This document shows, piece by piece, positions 52,035 to 63,586 of a DNA stretch of 64,000 nt. The notes under the pieces are model-generated. The model saw nothing but the letters and a program-made list of their open reading frames with translations, ran no database searches and was not told the origin of the DNA. The first letter of the stretch is position 1. The number at the start of each line of letters is the position of its first letter. The translations under genes were made by a program, and so were the position numbers. This stretch comes from Ephemerocybe angulata. Lineage: Eukaryota; Basidiomycota; Agaricomycetes; Agaricales; Psathyrellaceae. The stretch is taken from positions 186,001 to 250,000 of the forward strand of contig JAACJK010000121.1 in assembly GCA_013368325.1 (NCBI GenBank), given 5' to 3'.

Positions 52035-53476
52035 CTATGAGAAGAGCTTGTTGACAGACGTGTTGCTGTCCTGGTTCTTCTTCATGACCTTGGCCACAGC
52101 GAACTCGAAGTCTTCCTGCGTTACGTGCTGTCGACGTTCTCGGAGAGCGTACATTCCTGGAAAATTAAGGTCACGTATCAGCTTCTGGCTCTAAGAAACG
52201 ACGAGAAACTTAAAGCGTACCAGCTTCTGTGCAGATACCGCGAACTTCGGCACCGGAGCACTGGCCCATCTTCTCAGCCAGAGCACGGAGGTTGATACCT
52301 CGTTGAAGTGACATCTGAGGAAATGTTTAGCTAATTGAACAATGTGAAGTAAACATGTACTCGCCTTTCTAGAATGGATGCGGAGAATGGATACACGAGC
52401 CTCGGGACCTGGGGGAGGGAACTCAATCTTCCTGTCAATACGCCCTGGTCGCAGGAGCGCAGAGTCCAGAATGTCAATTCGATTCGTGGCCATGATAACC
52501 TTGATGTTCTTCGACGGCTCGAAGCCGTCAAGCTGGTTAAGCAGCTCCAACATCGTCCTCTGCACCTCCGAGTCGCCTCCCCCACTCCCGCTATCGCCTC
52601 GCGAGCTACCAATGGAATCAATCTCATCCATGAAGATGATACTCGGCGCATGCTCTCGCGCCATCACGAAGAGCTCGCGAACCATCCTGCTTCCCTCTCC
52701 AATGTACTTCTGCACCAACTCGCTACCGCTGACCCTGATGAACTTGCAGTCCGTGTGGTGCGCGACGGCACGCGCGAGGAGCGTCTTTCCAGTTCCGGGA
52801 GGGCCGTACAGGAGGACACCCTTCGGCTGTGCGATACCGAGCGCTTCGAAGAGTTCGGGGTGCTTCACGGGGAGTTCGATGACCTCTTTGATCTCCTTGA
52901 TTTGCTTGTCGAGACCTCCGACCATTTCGTATGTGCTGTCGGGGACCTTTTCGACCATCATGAGGGAGACGAGCGGGTCGACCTTGTTGGGTAGGATCCT
53001 GTGGATGGTATATGAGTCGGAGCGCAGGGCAACGCGCAGTGTGGGTTTGAGAGCGTTGATGTCGATTTCAGAGTCGATATCGACGACTGTGGGATGAGTT
53101 CAAGTTGTGTAAGTCTAACCCATTTCAGCCTGAAGCCTCAATCGGTACGCACTGTATTTCCCTTCAGGCTGCACCTTCACGAGCACCTTGCTCTTGCCCA
53201 TGACCTTAATGACTTCTCCGACATAGCTTCCAGGCTCGTGCAGGAGCTGCAACTCCTCTCGAAGGAGTCTTACTGCATGTCATCCCAAGTTTAGCTTTAC
53301 ATCTATTATGCATTTCTAAACAGCTTACCCCGTGCGTTCAAAGCATTCCGTTGTGCCTCCAGCCGTCTCAGATTCTGTGTCTTCTGGTTGATGAGGATCT
53401 CGGCGGCCTCAATCTTGGCCTGATAGTAGGATTTGATGCCTCCAGGAGCAATGGGTGCGCGCGTTGCGACAGGCAT
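52035..53476 (-). CDS. rpt6: 26S proteasome ATPase subunit Rpt6
   Basis: One of six AAA ATPases of the proteasome base, unfolding substrates. Exons: 53476-53329, 53272-53153, 53086-52365, 52314-52221 and 52156-52035; 1206 bases, 401 aa (family about 400). The N-terminal coiled coil ([40 protein letters not shown]) is followed by an OB domain ([20 protein letters not shown]). The AAA module has Walker A GPPGTGKT, Walker B IIFMDEID, the [23 protein letters not shown] and arginine fingers in [16 protein letters not shown]. The C-terminal helices contain [20 protein letters not shown]. Intron 52315-52364 has a GC donor (AAAG|GCGAGT) with a normal AG. Upstream of the ATG is a GAC-repeat tract that would add Asp residues if a non-ATG start were used. 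Confidence 0.95.
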
Positions 53477-53633
53477 GTCGTCGTCGTCGTCGTCGTCGGT
53501 GTTGAGGAAGAGGTGGAGGTCGGGGTCAAGGAGGCGCCAGAAATGAGTTACGCGTCGATTACACGTGAGGATAGCGTGGGAGGACGTTTCCGGATTGAGA
53601 TAGGGGCCTAATCCTGGAGGACACCCTCGAAAC

Positions 53634-54465
53634 GAAATCCGCGACTCACGACTCACGACTCACGACTCATTTGGGTCGTGAGTCGTGAATGTGCTAGACG
53701 TCGAGTGTTCGAGCCTGGGTGATGGAATGTATTTATGCCTGGGCGTATCTTTCCCTCTGGACTTTCCTAAGCTCAGGTATAACTCTCAGTCAGTAGAGAT
53801 GGTATACGGACACACGTATATAGGGTTTCTATGTACATAGACTTCCAGGCGTGCGTTGGAGCTCGCATTGCATGCTGACAAAGCCAAATGGAAACCGCCA
53901 GCGCTCCGAAGGGGGACGGTAATCCCAGCATATTCTGATTCAACCTGCGTTGTATAGTATACCTCTCTATATACACTGCTAAGTGGCTTTTGAGACGCCC
54001 AGGGGGACAGTACGATTGTGGTTGATGTATTCAACCCACTCAGTCGGATACGTGGGAGAAAGTGTCCCTAATTCGGGCTTTACTTGCTCAGAAGGTCGCA
54101 TTTGCACCTTCAATTCTCCTTCTAGAGCTATATTCTGTTCGGAATATAAGGGTGGCACTTGAATGGCACGTCTCATAGCTCATAAGTATATCATAATCGG
54201 GAAAAAAGTCTGGCTCCTGGGCTGAACGAAAGGGTAACTCCCCAAATACAGCTGAGGGGTGAATTGCACTTGCTCTAGACTGCCCTGCACCCCAAAATTT
54301 TGAAAATGACCATTTAGGAAGAATATAGGATGTGTTTATACCTATTAAATGTGAGATACTCTCAGTATACATGCTACAGGAGCGAAAGAAGGTATCAGGC
54401 GGCGCCGGCATTTGCCGAAGGGCACGACTCATTTGGGTTGTCGTGAGTCGTGAGCCGCGGATTTC
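53634..54465. mobile_element. 832-bp element with 26-bp terminal inverted repeats
   Basis: The left end reads GAAATCCGCGACTCACGACT at 53634, the right end the complement with one mismatch in 26 (A to G at position 11), ending at 54465. Just inside each end is a CACGACTCATTTGGGT block followed by CGTGAGTCGTG, itself palindromic and present in the same orientation at both ends. No open frame encodes a transposase, so it is non-autonomous if mobile. Clear target duplications are not visible. It sits between the divergent Rpt6 and PIG-A genes, within about 190 bp of the PIG-A start codon. Confidence 0.6.
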
Positions 54466-54651
54466 AATTCAGGGACTTTTTGTAATCCTGTGAGTTGGCG
54501 CTCGTTGCCGGCTTCCTGCCTTCGACTCGAACCTCCACGGGCGCTAGCGCCAGAAACAAGACGCAAGAGGCGGCGGGAGGAATTGTTTCATGGATATCTC
54601 TACTATACCGTCACCCTTATAGAAGTTACCCACCGAGTCGGATCCGTGACC
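54466..54651. promoter_or_regulatory. Proximal PIG-A promoter
   Basis: About 190 bp between the inverted-repeat element and the PIG-A start codon. The proximal promoter and 5' UTR must lie here or inside the element. Confidence 0.4.
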
Positions 54652-56642
54652 ATGGAAAGGCTGAACATTGCGTGAGTCGCTGGCAGATTCTAATTCAGAG
54701 GACGATGTAATTGACATCGCCAGCATGGTTTCCGACTTCTTTCACCCTGCGGTTGGAGGGGTAGAGAATCATATATACTCTCTGAGTGCTAATCTAATAA
54801 AACGGGGGCATAAAGTTCGTCCGCAAGTCAAAGCGAACACGGTACCAGATGCTCATCCAGCTTCTAGGTAATCGTTATAACCCACAGTCACCCAAAAGGC
54901 CGCGCCGGAATACGTTGGCTGCTACCCTCCTTGAAAGTCTACTATATACCCTTTGTTCCCATTGCATCGTCAGCGACTCTGCCCAACTTCCTCACTTCGC
55001 TACCCTACCTGAGGACGATCCTCCTCCGGGAACATATCCACATAGTTCACGCACACGCAAGTCTGTCCTCAATAGGACACGAGGCAGTCATGCACTCACA
55101 CTTGATGGGTGTTCGCAGTGTCTTCACAGACCACAGTCTATTCGGTTTCGACGATGCTGCGAGTATCTTGACGAACAAGCTGCAGGTTGGGAATCTACGG
55201 AACGTTGACGCCGTGATCTGTGTCTCGCACACAGGGTACGTAGAGCATTCTGCACAAAATCCTTATACCTTATCCTCCTTCATAAAGCTAAATAATCCTG
55301 CTTAGGCGGGAAAATACAGTTCTGCGGGGGCAAATGTTCGATCCAGACCCGGACGACCCAACGAAACTCAAGATGCGGAACAACGTCTACGTGATACCCA
55401 ACTCCCTCGTCGCGGACCGCTTCAAACCTTCTTCCCCACCACCTTCAGAAATTCGTACGTCTCCACACCAGGGGTGCTGTTGCACAGAATCCAAGTGCTA
55501 TCGCTGAAGCGGCCTTTATTCGCAGTCACAATCGTCGTCATATCACGTTTGGCATATCGAAAAGGCATCGACCTCCTCGTTGCGACCGCCCCTCGCATCT
55601 GCGCGCGATTTCCTAATGTCAACTTTGTCGTGGGAGGGGACGGTCCAAAGCTCATTGACCTCCTTCAAATGAGGGAGAAACATCGATTACAGGACCGCAT
55701 TGAGTTGCTTGGGGCTGTTAAACCCAACGACGTCTGCTCCGTGCGTGGCTCTACCCTCTAAGTAACAGAATAGAGTTGAACTATTCGGGTTGGTTCGACA
55801 GGTTCTTTCGAGAGGGAGTATCTTTATGAACACGTCACTCACAGAGTCGTTCGGCATCGCTATGCTCGAAGCGGCGTGTGCAGGACTCTATGTGGTTTCG
55901 ACGCGCGTCGGTGGTGTGCCCGAGATTTTACCCCCGGATATGATTAGCTTTGCGGAGCCTGACGAGGATGGTCAGTCATATTAGCCCTAAGTCTCCTTGG
56001 TTCTCATGTCTAACACTGAAACGTGCTTATATTCCTGACCAGATGTGTTGAGGGCCATCTCGGAAGCGGTCGAGCTAGTTTCAGCGGGGAAACACGACCC
56101 TTTCGTTGCACACGAGCGCGTCAGGACTTTTTACCACTGGGATCACGTCGCGCAGCGCACGGAAAAGGTGTACGAGGCAGTCATGAAGAGCCCGCAGATG
56201 GACTTGGTGGAAAGGATGAGAAGGTATGTGCCATGTTGGTTGCCTGGGGCCATCTCTAGTCCCGGCACCATCACCCAGTACCTCAGACTATTTCCTTTTT
56301 ATTCAGGACGATGGGACTCGGCCGATTCGCAGGTCCGATATGGACGATCATCCTCGTCGTAGAATGTATATTCTTCCTCTTTCTGGAGTGGTGGATCCCC
56401 AGAGACGACCTGGACTACGTGCAGTGTGATACGTGGGACGATGCTCGCTTTCGGGAGGTCAGTGCCTCCGCGATCTACCTACGCTTCACCTCTGTGGCGC
56501 ACAAAACCACTTTTGAATTTTTACTGATGGTTTATACTTGCGCGATTTGCAGATCGCGAAAGACGCAGAGAGGACCTGTTACAAAAGTGTCAGAGATCCG
56601 CAAGGTCAGGGCGAGGAGAGAGGATCGTCGGTGTCGTTGTAG
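54652..56642 (+). CDS. gpi3: GPI-GlcNAc transferase catalytic subunit (PIG-A/Gpi3)
   Basis: Catalytic subunit of the ER complex that moves GlcNAc from UDP-GlcNAc to phosphatidylinositol, the first step of GPI anchors. Exons: 54652-54671, 54724-54814, 54868-55235, 55306-55454, 55526-55740, 55802-55970, 56043-56223, 56307-56457 and 56553-56642; 1434 bases, 477 aa. Motifs: [141 protein letters not shown] (the GT4 EX7E region) and [17 protein letters not shown] single C-terminal membrane span, [20 protein letters not shown], precedes the lumenal tail. The 20-bp first exon and nine exons in total are typical of the window. Intact. Confidence 0.95.
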
Positions 56643-59524
56643 AAAACACGAGGATGGGTGAGCGTGCGTACAGAGGGCATGATGATTGTGCGGATCCGTA
56701 GTCTGTGGAAAACTGCAGGGCACGTCACCAAGTTCGTTGAGCGTTGAGCTCAGCGGCGCACATCACCTCAGCATCAGTCCAGCTTATCTCTATGACGAAA
56801 ACCGAACGGACGAACGGGGACGGACGATCATGGGACCAAAAAGTCGACTCGACTCAAATCAAATCAAGGCTCTAAAGGTTCTTTGGTGCCTTGACTTTGC
56901 CGTTCCTGGTAACACGTTTCCGACCAAGCTATATGGGCGAGTGCGATCACACTGGACGTGCCACAGGCGTCAGAGGCTTCGCTGGCTTTTGCCGGGCAAG
57001 GGGGTGGTGTCAAGGCCAAGGATGATGGATGTGCAATGGTCGGCACCGCGAGGTGGACGGACGCCTTACGGCAGGCAGGGGATTGCCGTTAACGAGAATC
57101 ATACAGAGGGCTCGGTCTCGGGTGTCGGGGTGGTGGGTCGGGCACGGGGATCTTCGCGATTGGCGCAGGGCGGGGAGGGATGGAGTGGAACTTGGGCGTG
57201 GATTAAGCTGGGATTGGCAGGGCGTGTCCGGCGTTCTGGATCGGCCTTGCTGGGAGGGCGTTTCGCTGTGTTTGAAGGGATCCTCATTGGAGAGGTGGTG
57301 TGCCCTATCTGTGAGTGGCTCGGTTCGCCTGGCTGGCTGCTCCGGCGTGTGCGAGAGTGAGGCTGGGCTGACGGGCGCCGGGTGGTAGATAGACGCAACC
57401 TCCTTCAAGTTTGCGATATTGCAGGAAATGACTGAATGGGAATTGAATGGGCGCTTGTTGCTGCGCCGATGTGCCTTTGTTTGGGGCATTCATTCGATAA
57501 TGAAACCTGAACTGGAGGTTAACATTCTGACTTTCTGTGAAAGGCAGGCCTATTTGTCCTGGATAGATATCTTGGACGACCCGGATCATGGAATAAAATG
57601 ACATAGGCAGCTCGTCTCAAGGAGGTGAGCTCGAACGAAGTCGTGAATGTTCAACATTAGGCCGTTCGTTCATGAATTATGACGGTGCGTTATCATATCT
57701 ACCCGAAGATCCATAGCCTTGTCAAAGCCTATATAACCATACATAGACTAACATAGCCCAGCACACCACTCTGGCCAGGTTTGATGTGCCTCAGCCACAC
57801 TTTTTAATAAACGGTGGCTGCCAAGTGGCTGCTCTAGGTATGTTTTCGGGCTGTATTCTGATCGTGCTGTTTGTCAGTTGTCAGATTAGTTGCCAGGTAC
57901 GGAGGGGAGACGTCAAGCATGATGAGATGTGTGGTGATATGTCTTGCCTCGAGGTGGTGGAACTTGAAATCAAAGTGGTCAAGAGTCAAGTGTGAGTGGT
58001 CTTCGGGAGGAAGCCTAGGCCCACAGGCAGGCTGAGGCGAGCAGGATGAATTGTTCACTTTGTGGCGTGTGCAGAGTCGACGAGCCTGCTCGGGCAGAGG
58101 GAACATTGAGCTGGTTTGCTGAATTTACCCGTACATCTAGTTATCCTCTTTTTTGGACACGAAAGTGCGTGTTGGTGAACCAGGGGGGACTTGGGGCTTG
58201 ACTCAGCCGTGTGCGCACGACCGGGTTCAAGTTGAAACCTCACGGCCTCATCCCTCCGTTGAAATCGTGTGGGTAGGGCGTGCGTGCGCGCGCGTATGTG
58301 CTACATACTGCCCGACGATCAGGTCGGTCGAGGGCCGAGGCCGTGGCGGGGGATATACTATTACCCGCGCATGTGTTGTTGATCAACGTGTTGTCGCTGA
58401 GCGCCTGCAATCGTCGTCAGCTTGCCTTCGCGACGAGGGTATTTCAAATCGTCCGATTTGGGAGAACAAAACGATGGATTTAACGAGTCTTTTGGGGAGG
58501 GAGAATCAGCTATAGAATCAGCTGCTCGGGATGAATAGCGCTCCGAGTCTGCAGGGTTCTGCAGACTCGGACCTCGTCTACAGTGCGGCATCGAATATCT
58601 TCCGCCTGCCTTCAAGAACACGTTATCAAACTGGGGAATAACACTCCATACCCCTCAGCTGTGTATTAATAGTAGCTCCCAGCTCCTGGTTGGATAACGC
58701 GGTTCAATCACTATTTCAATTTCGACCCTCAAATCTTGGGGGGGCACCCGAGCCGGGCTGCCTGGCTCTGGCTGGCGATGATCAGGGCATGCCGATTGCA
58801 CCGTTTAAAGCGGCATCTACCTGGTGGCGCGCCTACTGTGCATGCCGGTTGGGAGATCACCGTGGCTGTACTAGGGGTGGCCAGTGTGCCTGGGGGTTTG
58901 TATTGCTGCTATATTTGACTTCAAATTAATAGGATTAACTTGAATATCTGCTTGCGCAGATAGAACTTGGAAGAGGCGAGAGCTGGGCGAGAGGGGACGG
59001 ACGACTTGAGCTTAGTTGGGGCCGGGGTTATTGGCTTTGGGGTGCTTCAAGCAGATTGAAAAGGCCCGCGAAACGGTTGTTTGATATAACAAGTTTGAAT
59101 TCAAGGGGATGATATCTTTAGCATCGATACGCAGCCTCTCGACTTAATTCTAGGTCTGCACCGTATTCCAGGAGATGAAGCCAGATCTACTATAGAGTCA
59201 TGTGCTATATATACCCGAGACCAACCAAGTCTGGGAGTTCGTAAGTTACCTCACAGTAGTGACGAGGCCGCTGTATTATAACCTCTCGCGGCGAACTGTC
59301 CTGCGCCTGGGTGGTGCGGCAGTGGTGGTACGTTAGGGCGCACTGATAGATCGTGGTGAATCACTAATACTGTAGCACCTGGATTACTGCGGTCTGGCGG
59401 CATGCCGGGATTCCGGCTTGCTTGGGGCGTGGGTTAAGTAAGGCCAAGATTGCCGCGCGGGCGCTTAATGCGTAACCGGTATGATAAGAGCCGTGCGTAC
59501 GTGAAGTCTGCTTGTAAAGGGCCT
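56643..59524. other. Large gene-free stretch, 2.9 kb
   Basis: No gene supported. An open plus-strand frame at about 56686-57360 is Gly/Arg/Trp-rich and mirrored by equally long frames on the other strand, as expected for GC-rich non-coding sequence. A GCGTGCGTGCGCGCGCG dinucleotide run lies near 58280. AT-rich blocks follow 58930. No repeats with terminal symmetry found. Confidence 0.4.
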
Positions 59525-60492
59525 TTAAGTTGTTCGGTATCTGGTATTTGTTGGTCTCAGTACTCCGTGATATCTAGGTAAGCTCTGGGACGGGGTAGGC
59601 CTCGTTGCTAGTAACACAGCAATCCGCGGTTCATGGGCAATCAGCGAATCTCGACACTCGCTTTGATTGATTAGATACATGGTCATTTTCCCTCCCAGCT
59701 CGTACGTGTAGATGGCGCAGGTAGTGGAATGCCTGTGGCATGAGATTTGTCTGCCGCATCGGGGTTTGAGGGTCGCCGTGTACAATGCATATGGACACAC
59801 CGATGTCCTCGAAATGTTTTCACCGGAAGATGGTGAAGCAATTCTTGGTTCCTTTTCCCGTTTGCTGGGTTTGGAACTACATTTTCCCCGATAGTTAACG
59901 ACATTATCAAGGAGGTTTCATACCTCCATGCTCCGAGCTGCATGGTGATTACACACAGGACCCGGTGACAAGAAATCTCGAACTGGGCCACTGACATCAT
60001 GAAGACGGAGAGAGGATTGTCTGGAGAAAGGGCACTCTGCGTTACTGGAATGTTAATTTCCGATACCATCGCCATATGTTCGGTGTGTCTGCCATAATTC
60101 GAGACACTGTAGATGGCGATAAAGGTCCGAAGTCCGACACCTGCGGGCGAGGAAACTTTGACGAGTCGGTAGAGCATTCCCGCAGCTTCGTCGGCGTTGT
60201 TTTGTGAAACCGCCAAGATGCTCGTGTCGAGAGGACTGTAAATACCGAGTGTGAAGGTCCGAGCTTGCCAGGCGCTTATTCGGAGCGGAACCAGAAGCCG
60301 GCCGTCGCTTGATAAACGCCTCCGGTGCCGGGAGAAAAACTCTAGTTGGCCGAACTTCTTTCAAGAGATTATTGCATGGTATTCTGTATAACTGAGATCG
60401 ATAGCGTGTGTGCATACTCGGCGACATGCGCTCGTGAAAGTGTTCTTCAGGAAAGCGTCGAAAAAAATTGCGTAATTCATGGGCGGCAGCAT
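59525..60492 (-). CDS. Unrecognised protein, three exons, 286 aa; may be truncated
   Basis: Exons 60492-60418, 59924-60357 (read downward) and 59876-59525, with introns of 60 bp (GTATGC to GAAAG) and 47 bp (GTATGA to ATGTAG, with a GTTAAC branch site). They total 861 bases with matching phases. The first ATG starts MLPPMNYAIFFDAFLKNTFT. The frame is open further upstream through SLAALTATCVSISAAQPE, which looks like a signal peptide without its ATG, then GLVVLSINSKRT. The middle reads RTFTLGIYSPLDTSILAVSQ, AAGMLYRLVKVSSPAGVGLR and VFMMSVAQFEI; the third exon contains VCPYALYTATLKPRCGRQIS and YELGGKMTMYLINQ. I do not recognise a family; SINSKRTMLPPMNYAIFFDA faintly recalls the N-terminus of GH51 enzymes but the rest does not. 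A lost 5' end is possible. Confidence 0.4.
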
Positions 60493-61017
60493 GGTCCTCT
60501 TGCTGTTTATGGAGAGCACCACAAGGCCTTCTGATTCTGATTCAATGGCCTCTGGCTGGGCGGCAGATATCGAGACGCAGGTCGCAGTGAGAGCAGCAAG
60601 CGATTTGCTGCAGACGTAGGGCCTGATCAGCCTAATTTCAGAGGGAGCAAGAGACCGGGCAGTGGGCGACCGGCGGCGGAAGGAGATCGTGATTGTGATT
60701 GTTCCTCGGTGCCTGGGAACAGCTATTGCTGCCGAAGTGACTGAGACTCCTATATATATCTGGAGGCTTCCGACCCAAACCCAAATAAACCATTTTGGAC
60801 CGGTTCATCGCGGTTTCCGACCCAAAAGCGGGGCATTTCGCCGCATCAGGGCCGAATGAGGCAAGATTAGGGGCGAATTCGGGGGATAGGGACGAAGTCA
60901 GTTTGGCTTTTGATTCTTCGAAGGCGACTACAAGTTCAGTAACGCTCAATGTGCTGTGCCTGAATCCACCCGCTCTCTTCCTTCCTTCCTCCATCCTCCA
61001 CATCCTCCTCCGCCGCC
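60493..61017. promoter_or_regulatory. Upstream region of G-alpha gene
   Basis: Contains the open but ATG-less signal-peptide-like segment of the minus-strand candidate (to about 60640) and the promoter of the G-alpha gene. No factor site recognised. Confidence 0.4.
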
Positions 61018-63586
61018 ATGCCCGTTCCTGCTGGCCGACGAGACAGCGACGACCCGCTCGACGAGGTCCTCAGGCCGCCGCCAGACGAGACCACAGACCA
61101 GCGCCAGATAAGGCTCGACCGCGAAGCAGAAGCAAAGCGTATAAGCCTGGCGATCTGCCAGTATCAAGGCGGAGCGACAGGCACGGAGAAAGAAACGCAT
61201 TGTGAGGCTCTTATTGCTAGGCCAGAGCGAGTCGGGTGCGTGTTCAGGGCACTCAGGGGACCTCGGAGCCTCATACTTTCACCCACAGGCAAATCTACCA
61301 CCCTTCGACGTGAGATTTACGTGTTTTTGCCTCTGGGGTTCGTCTTTATTGAAGCTATGTACAGAGTTTCAGCGTCTGTATACCCCTACGGCGTTCAGAG
61401 AGGAAAGGATACTGTGGAGAGCCGTGATACAGCTAAACATCGTCCGCTCGATTCGCATTATCATCGAGGCACTGGAATCCCCCGTTTCCCCAACAAACTC
61501 CCCGTTCTCGTCACCGCGGTCGCGTGCCCGTAGCATATCGCGACCTCCTCCGTTGCCATCCACGTCGCAGCAACCACCCCCTCTACCGCACTCAGAGTAT
61601 TACTACGCCAACGGAAGTGGCAGCGGTAGTCACAGCCCGGGGGAAGTTGGCAGGTCGTTGCCTGCTGATAACAGCGACGGAGACATCCAGTTTGGATCTC
61701 CTCCCCGAGGGCAGCACCGGTACCACCAGCAGTCGCCCCCGCGCGCCCGCCATCGCCAGGGCTCCAATTACCAGAATAGCCATGCGTCCGGCTCTCGTCA
61801 CCCCGGCCACTATCGGGCCCCCTCCAACCCAGACTCGGAGGTCGACTCTGACTCTGACTTCCAGTATCACCATGGGAGCCCGCGCTCGCTGCACAACTCG
61901 AACTCGACGCTCCTCATGCTCAACGCGCACCTTGAGACGTTGAAGCAAAAGTTGCAGCCGCTGAAACACATTGAGCAGATGCTGATCGCCAAGTTGGTGC
62001 CTCCCAACGAGGAGGAGGCAACGCACCTCGCGGCGCCTGGGAACCCTTACATTTCGAGTGCCCAGGTGGCTGCAGGGCCCCAGACGTACCGGAGTCAGGA
62101 GATCTTCATCCGCCCTGGGCCAGGGTGGAAGGGTGCTCTCTCGAGAGCGCGTGTGAACTACCCTGGCTTCGGTGGCAGCGAGGGAAGCAGTGGGCCGAAT
62201 GGCCAGCGCCCTATGAGCGCAGGGAACACTGGACTCGAGACCCAGGATGAACCCCAGGAAGTCTTACACATGTTGAAGAAGGAGATCGTTCAACTGTGGC
62301 AAGATCCCGTAGTCAAAGAGATTCTCAAGCGAAAGAAGATCAAGCTTGAGCAAGAATCTGGATTGTACGTGTTCATATCTCTCTTGCTCCATTTTCTGTC
62401 GTTTTCCAGGTATTCCGTTTCGGATATTGTGTTAACGATACTGTTACAGCTTCCTAGACGATCTTGACCGGGTGACGGCTCTCAAGTACATGCCCTCGGA
62501 TGGTAATAATCATCCACACTTGAGGCTAATCCCGTAAACTGACGTTTCTTCACCTTAGACGACGTCCTTAAAGCCCGATTAAAAACCGTCGGAGTGTCGG
62601 AATACAAATTCGAAATGGAGGTCTCCGCTGGTCGGGACAGTGGAACGGAGTGGCGTATCGTCGACGTGGGCGGTAGTCGGAGCCAGGTAAGTACTACGCT
62701 TCCTCCCACCTCTCAGTCTCTCTGTTTTTTAGTCCTGCCTTGTCGCTGACCGATCTACTTCCTATCCGGTCTTTCACTTGGAAACAACAGAGACGTGAGT
62801 ATCTTCTAGTTAACCTTCATGCGCACCCTTCTCATCTCACTTCTTATTTCCCACTCTAGCGACATGGGCACCGTTTTTCGACGATGTCGACGCCATCATC
62901 TTCCTTGCTCCAATATCTGCCTTTGATCAGGTCCTCACTGAGGACAAAACTGTCAATCGCTTGGTAGGTGGCCTTTAGCGCCTGCTTGATCCGATATCTC
63001 ATCGCAGGCACTTCCTGGCAATCACAGGAGGATTCAGTTCTGCTCTGGAAAGCAGTCTGTTCGAATAAGCTCCTCGCGAATGTGGATCTCGTGCTATTTC
63101 TGAATAAGTGCGACATATTGGAAAAGAAGCTTAACGACGGGGTTCGGTGCGTCTCTTCCTTATCTATGCACTGCCCTTTGACGTCTCATCCTCAACCCAA
63201 CCGCTCTTTTGTGTCGGTGCTTCCTGTTTGCAGGTTGACGAAGTATGTCCGGACGTATGGAGACCGAGAAAACACCTTGGACGGAGTCAGCAAATGTATG
63301 TACCTTTTCGATCCGCCTGCACTCTCTTTGGAGTATGTTACTCACGGCAATTGAATCAAGACCTCCGAGGCAAGTTCGCGGCGATCCACAGGGAATATTC
63401 GCCGAATCCCCGCAAATTCTACGTGTTTTGCACAAGTGTGACGGATGCAGCTACTACAGCTGGGATTATCGCTAGCGGTTCGTGTGATAGGCTTACATAC
63501 TGGGAAGGCGTGTGCTGACGAGTTCGTGCTGTGCAGTGAGAGACATGGTCATTCGGCAGCATCTCAAGCAGTCAAAGCTCCTATGA
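61018..63586 (+). CDS. Atypical G-protein alpha subunit with large insert; apparent N-terminal frameshift
   Basis: Heterotrimeric-type GTPase. Exons: 61018-61235, 61289-61309 (21 bp), 61365-62364, 62450-62502, 62559-62686, 62791-62794 (4 bp), 62860-62963, 63028-63146, 63234-63295, 63361-63477 and 63537-63586. G1: LLLLGQSESGKSTT, split by an intron. After FREERILWRAVIQLNIVRSI (helical domain) comes a 200-residue Ser/Pro/His/Asp-rich insert, followed by HMLKKEIVQLWQDPVVKEIL. G2: DDVLKARLKTVGVSEYKFEM. G3: VDVGGSRSQ. G4: FLNKCDIL. G5: CTSVTDAATT. C-terminus: VRDMVIRQHLKQSKLL. There is no MGxxC lipidation motif. The N-helix (DREAEAKRISLAI) and AERQARRKKRIVRLLLLG are in different frames: the base count to the first intron is one too many, and no GT-AG intron resolves it. 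Confidence 0.8.

Noticed and set aside
52374..53097. Two long plus-strand frames over 200 codons
   Set aside because: Antisense of the Rpt6 AAA domain; no family features.
56686..57360. Plus-strand frame of 224 codons
   Set aside because: Gly/Arg/Trp composition and an equally long opposite-strand frame indicate GC-rich non-coding sequence; no start context or homology pattern.
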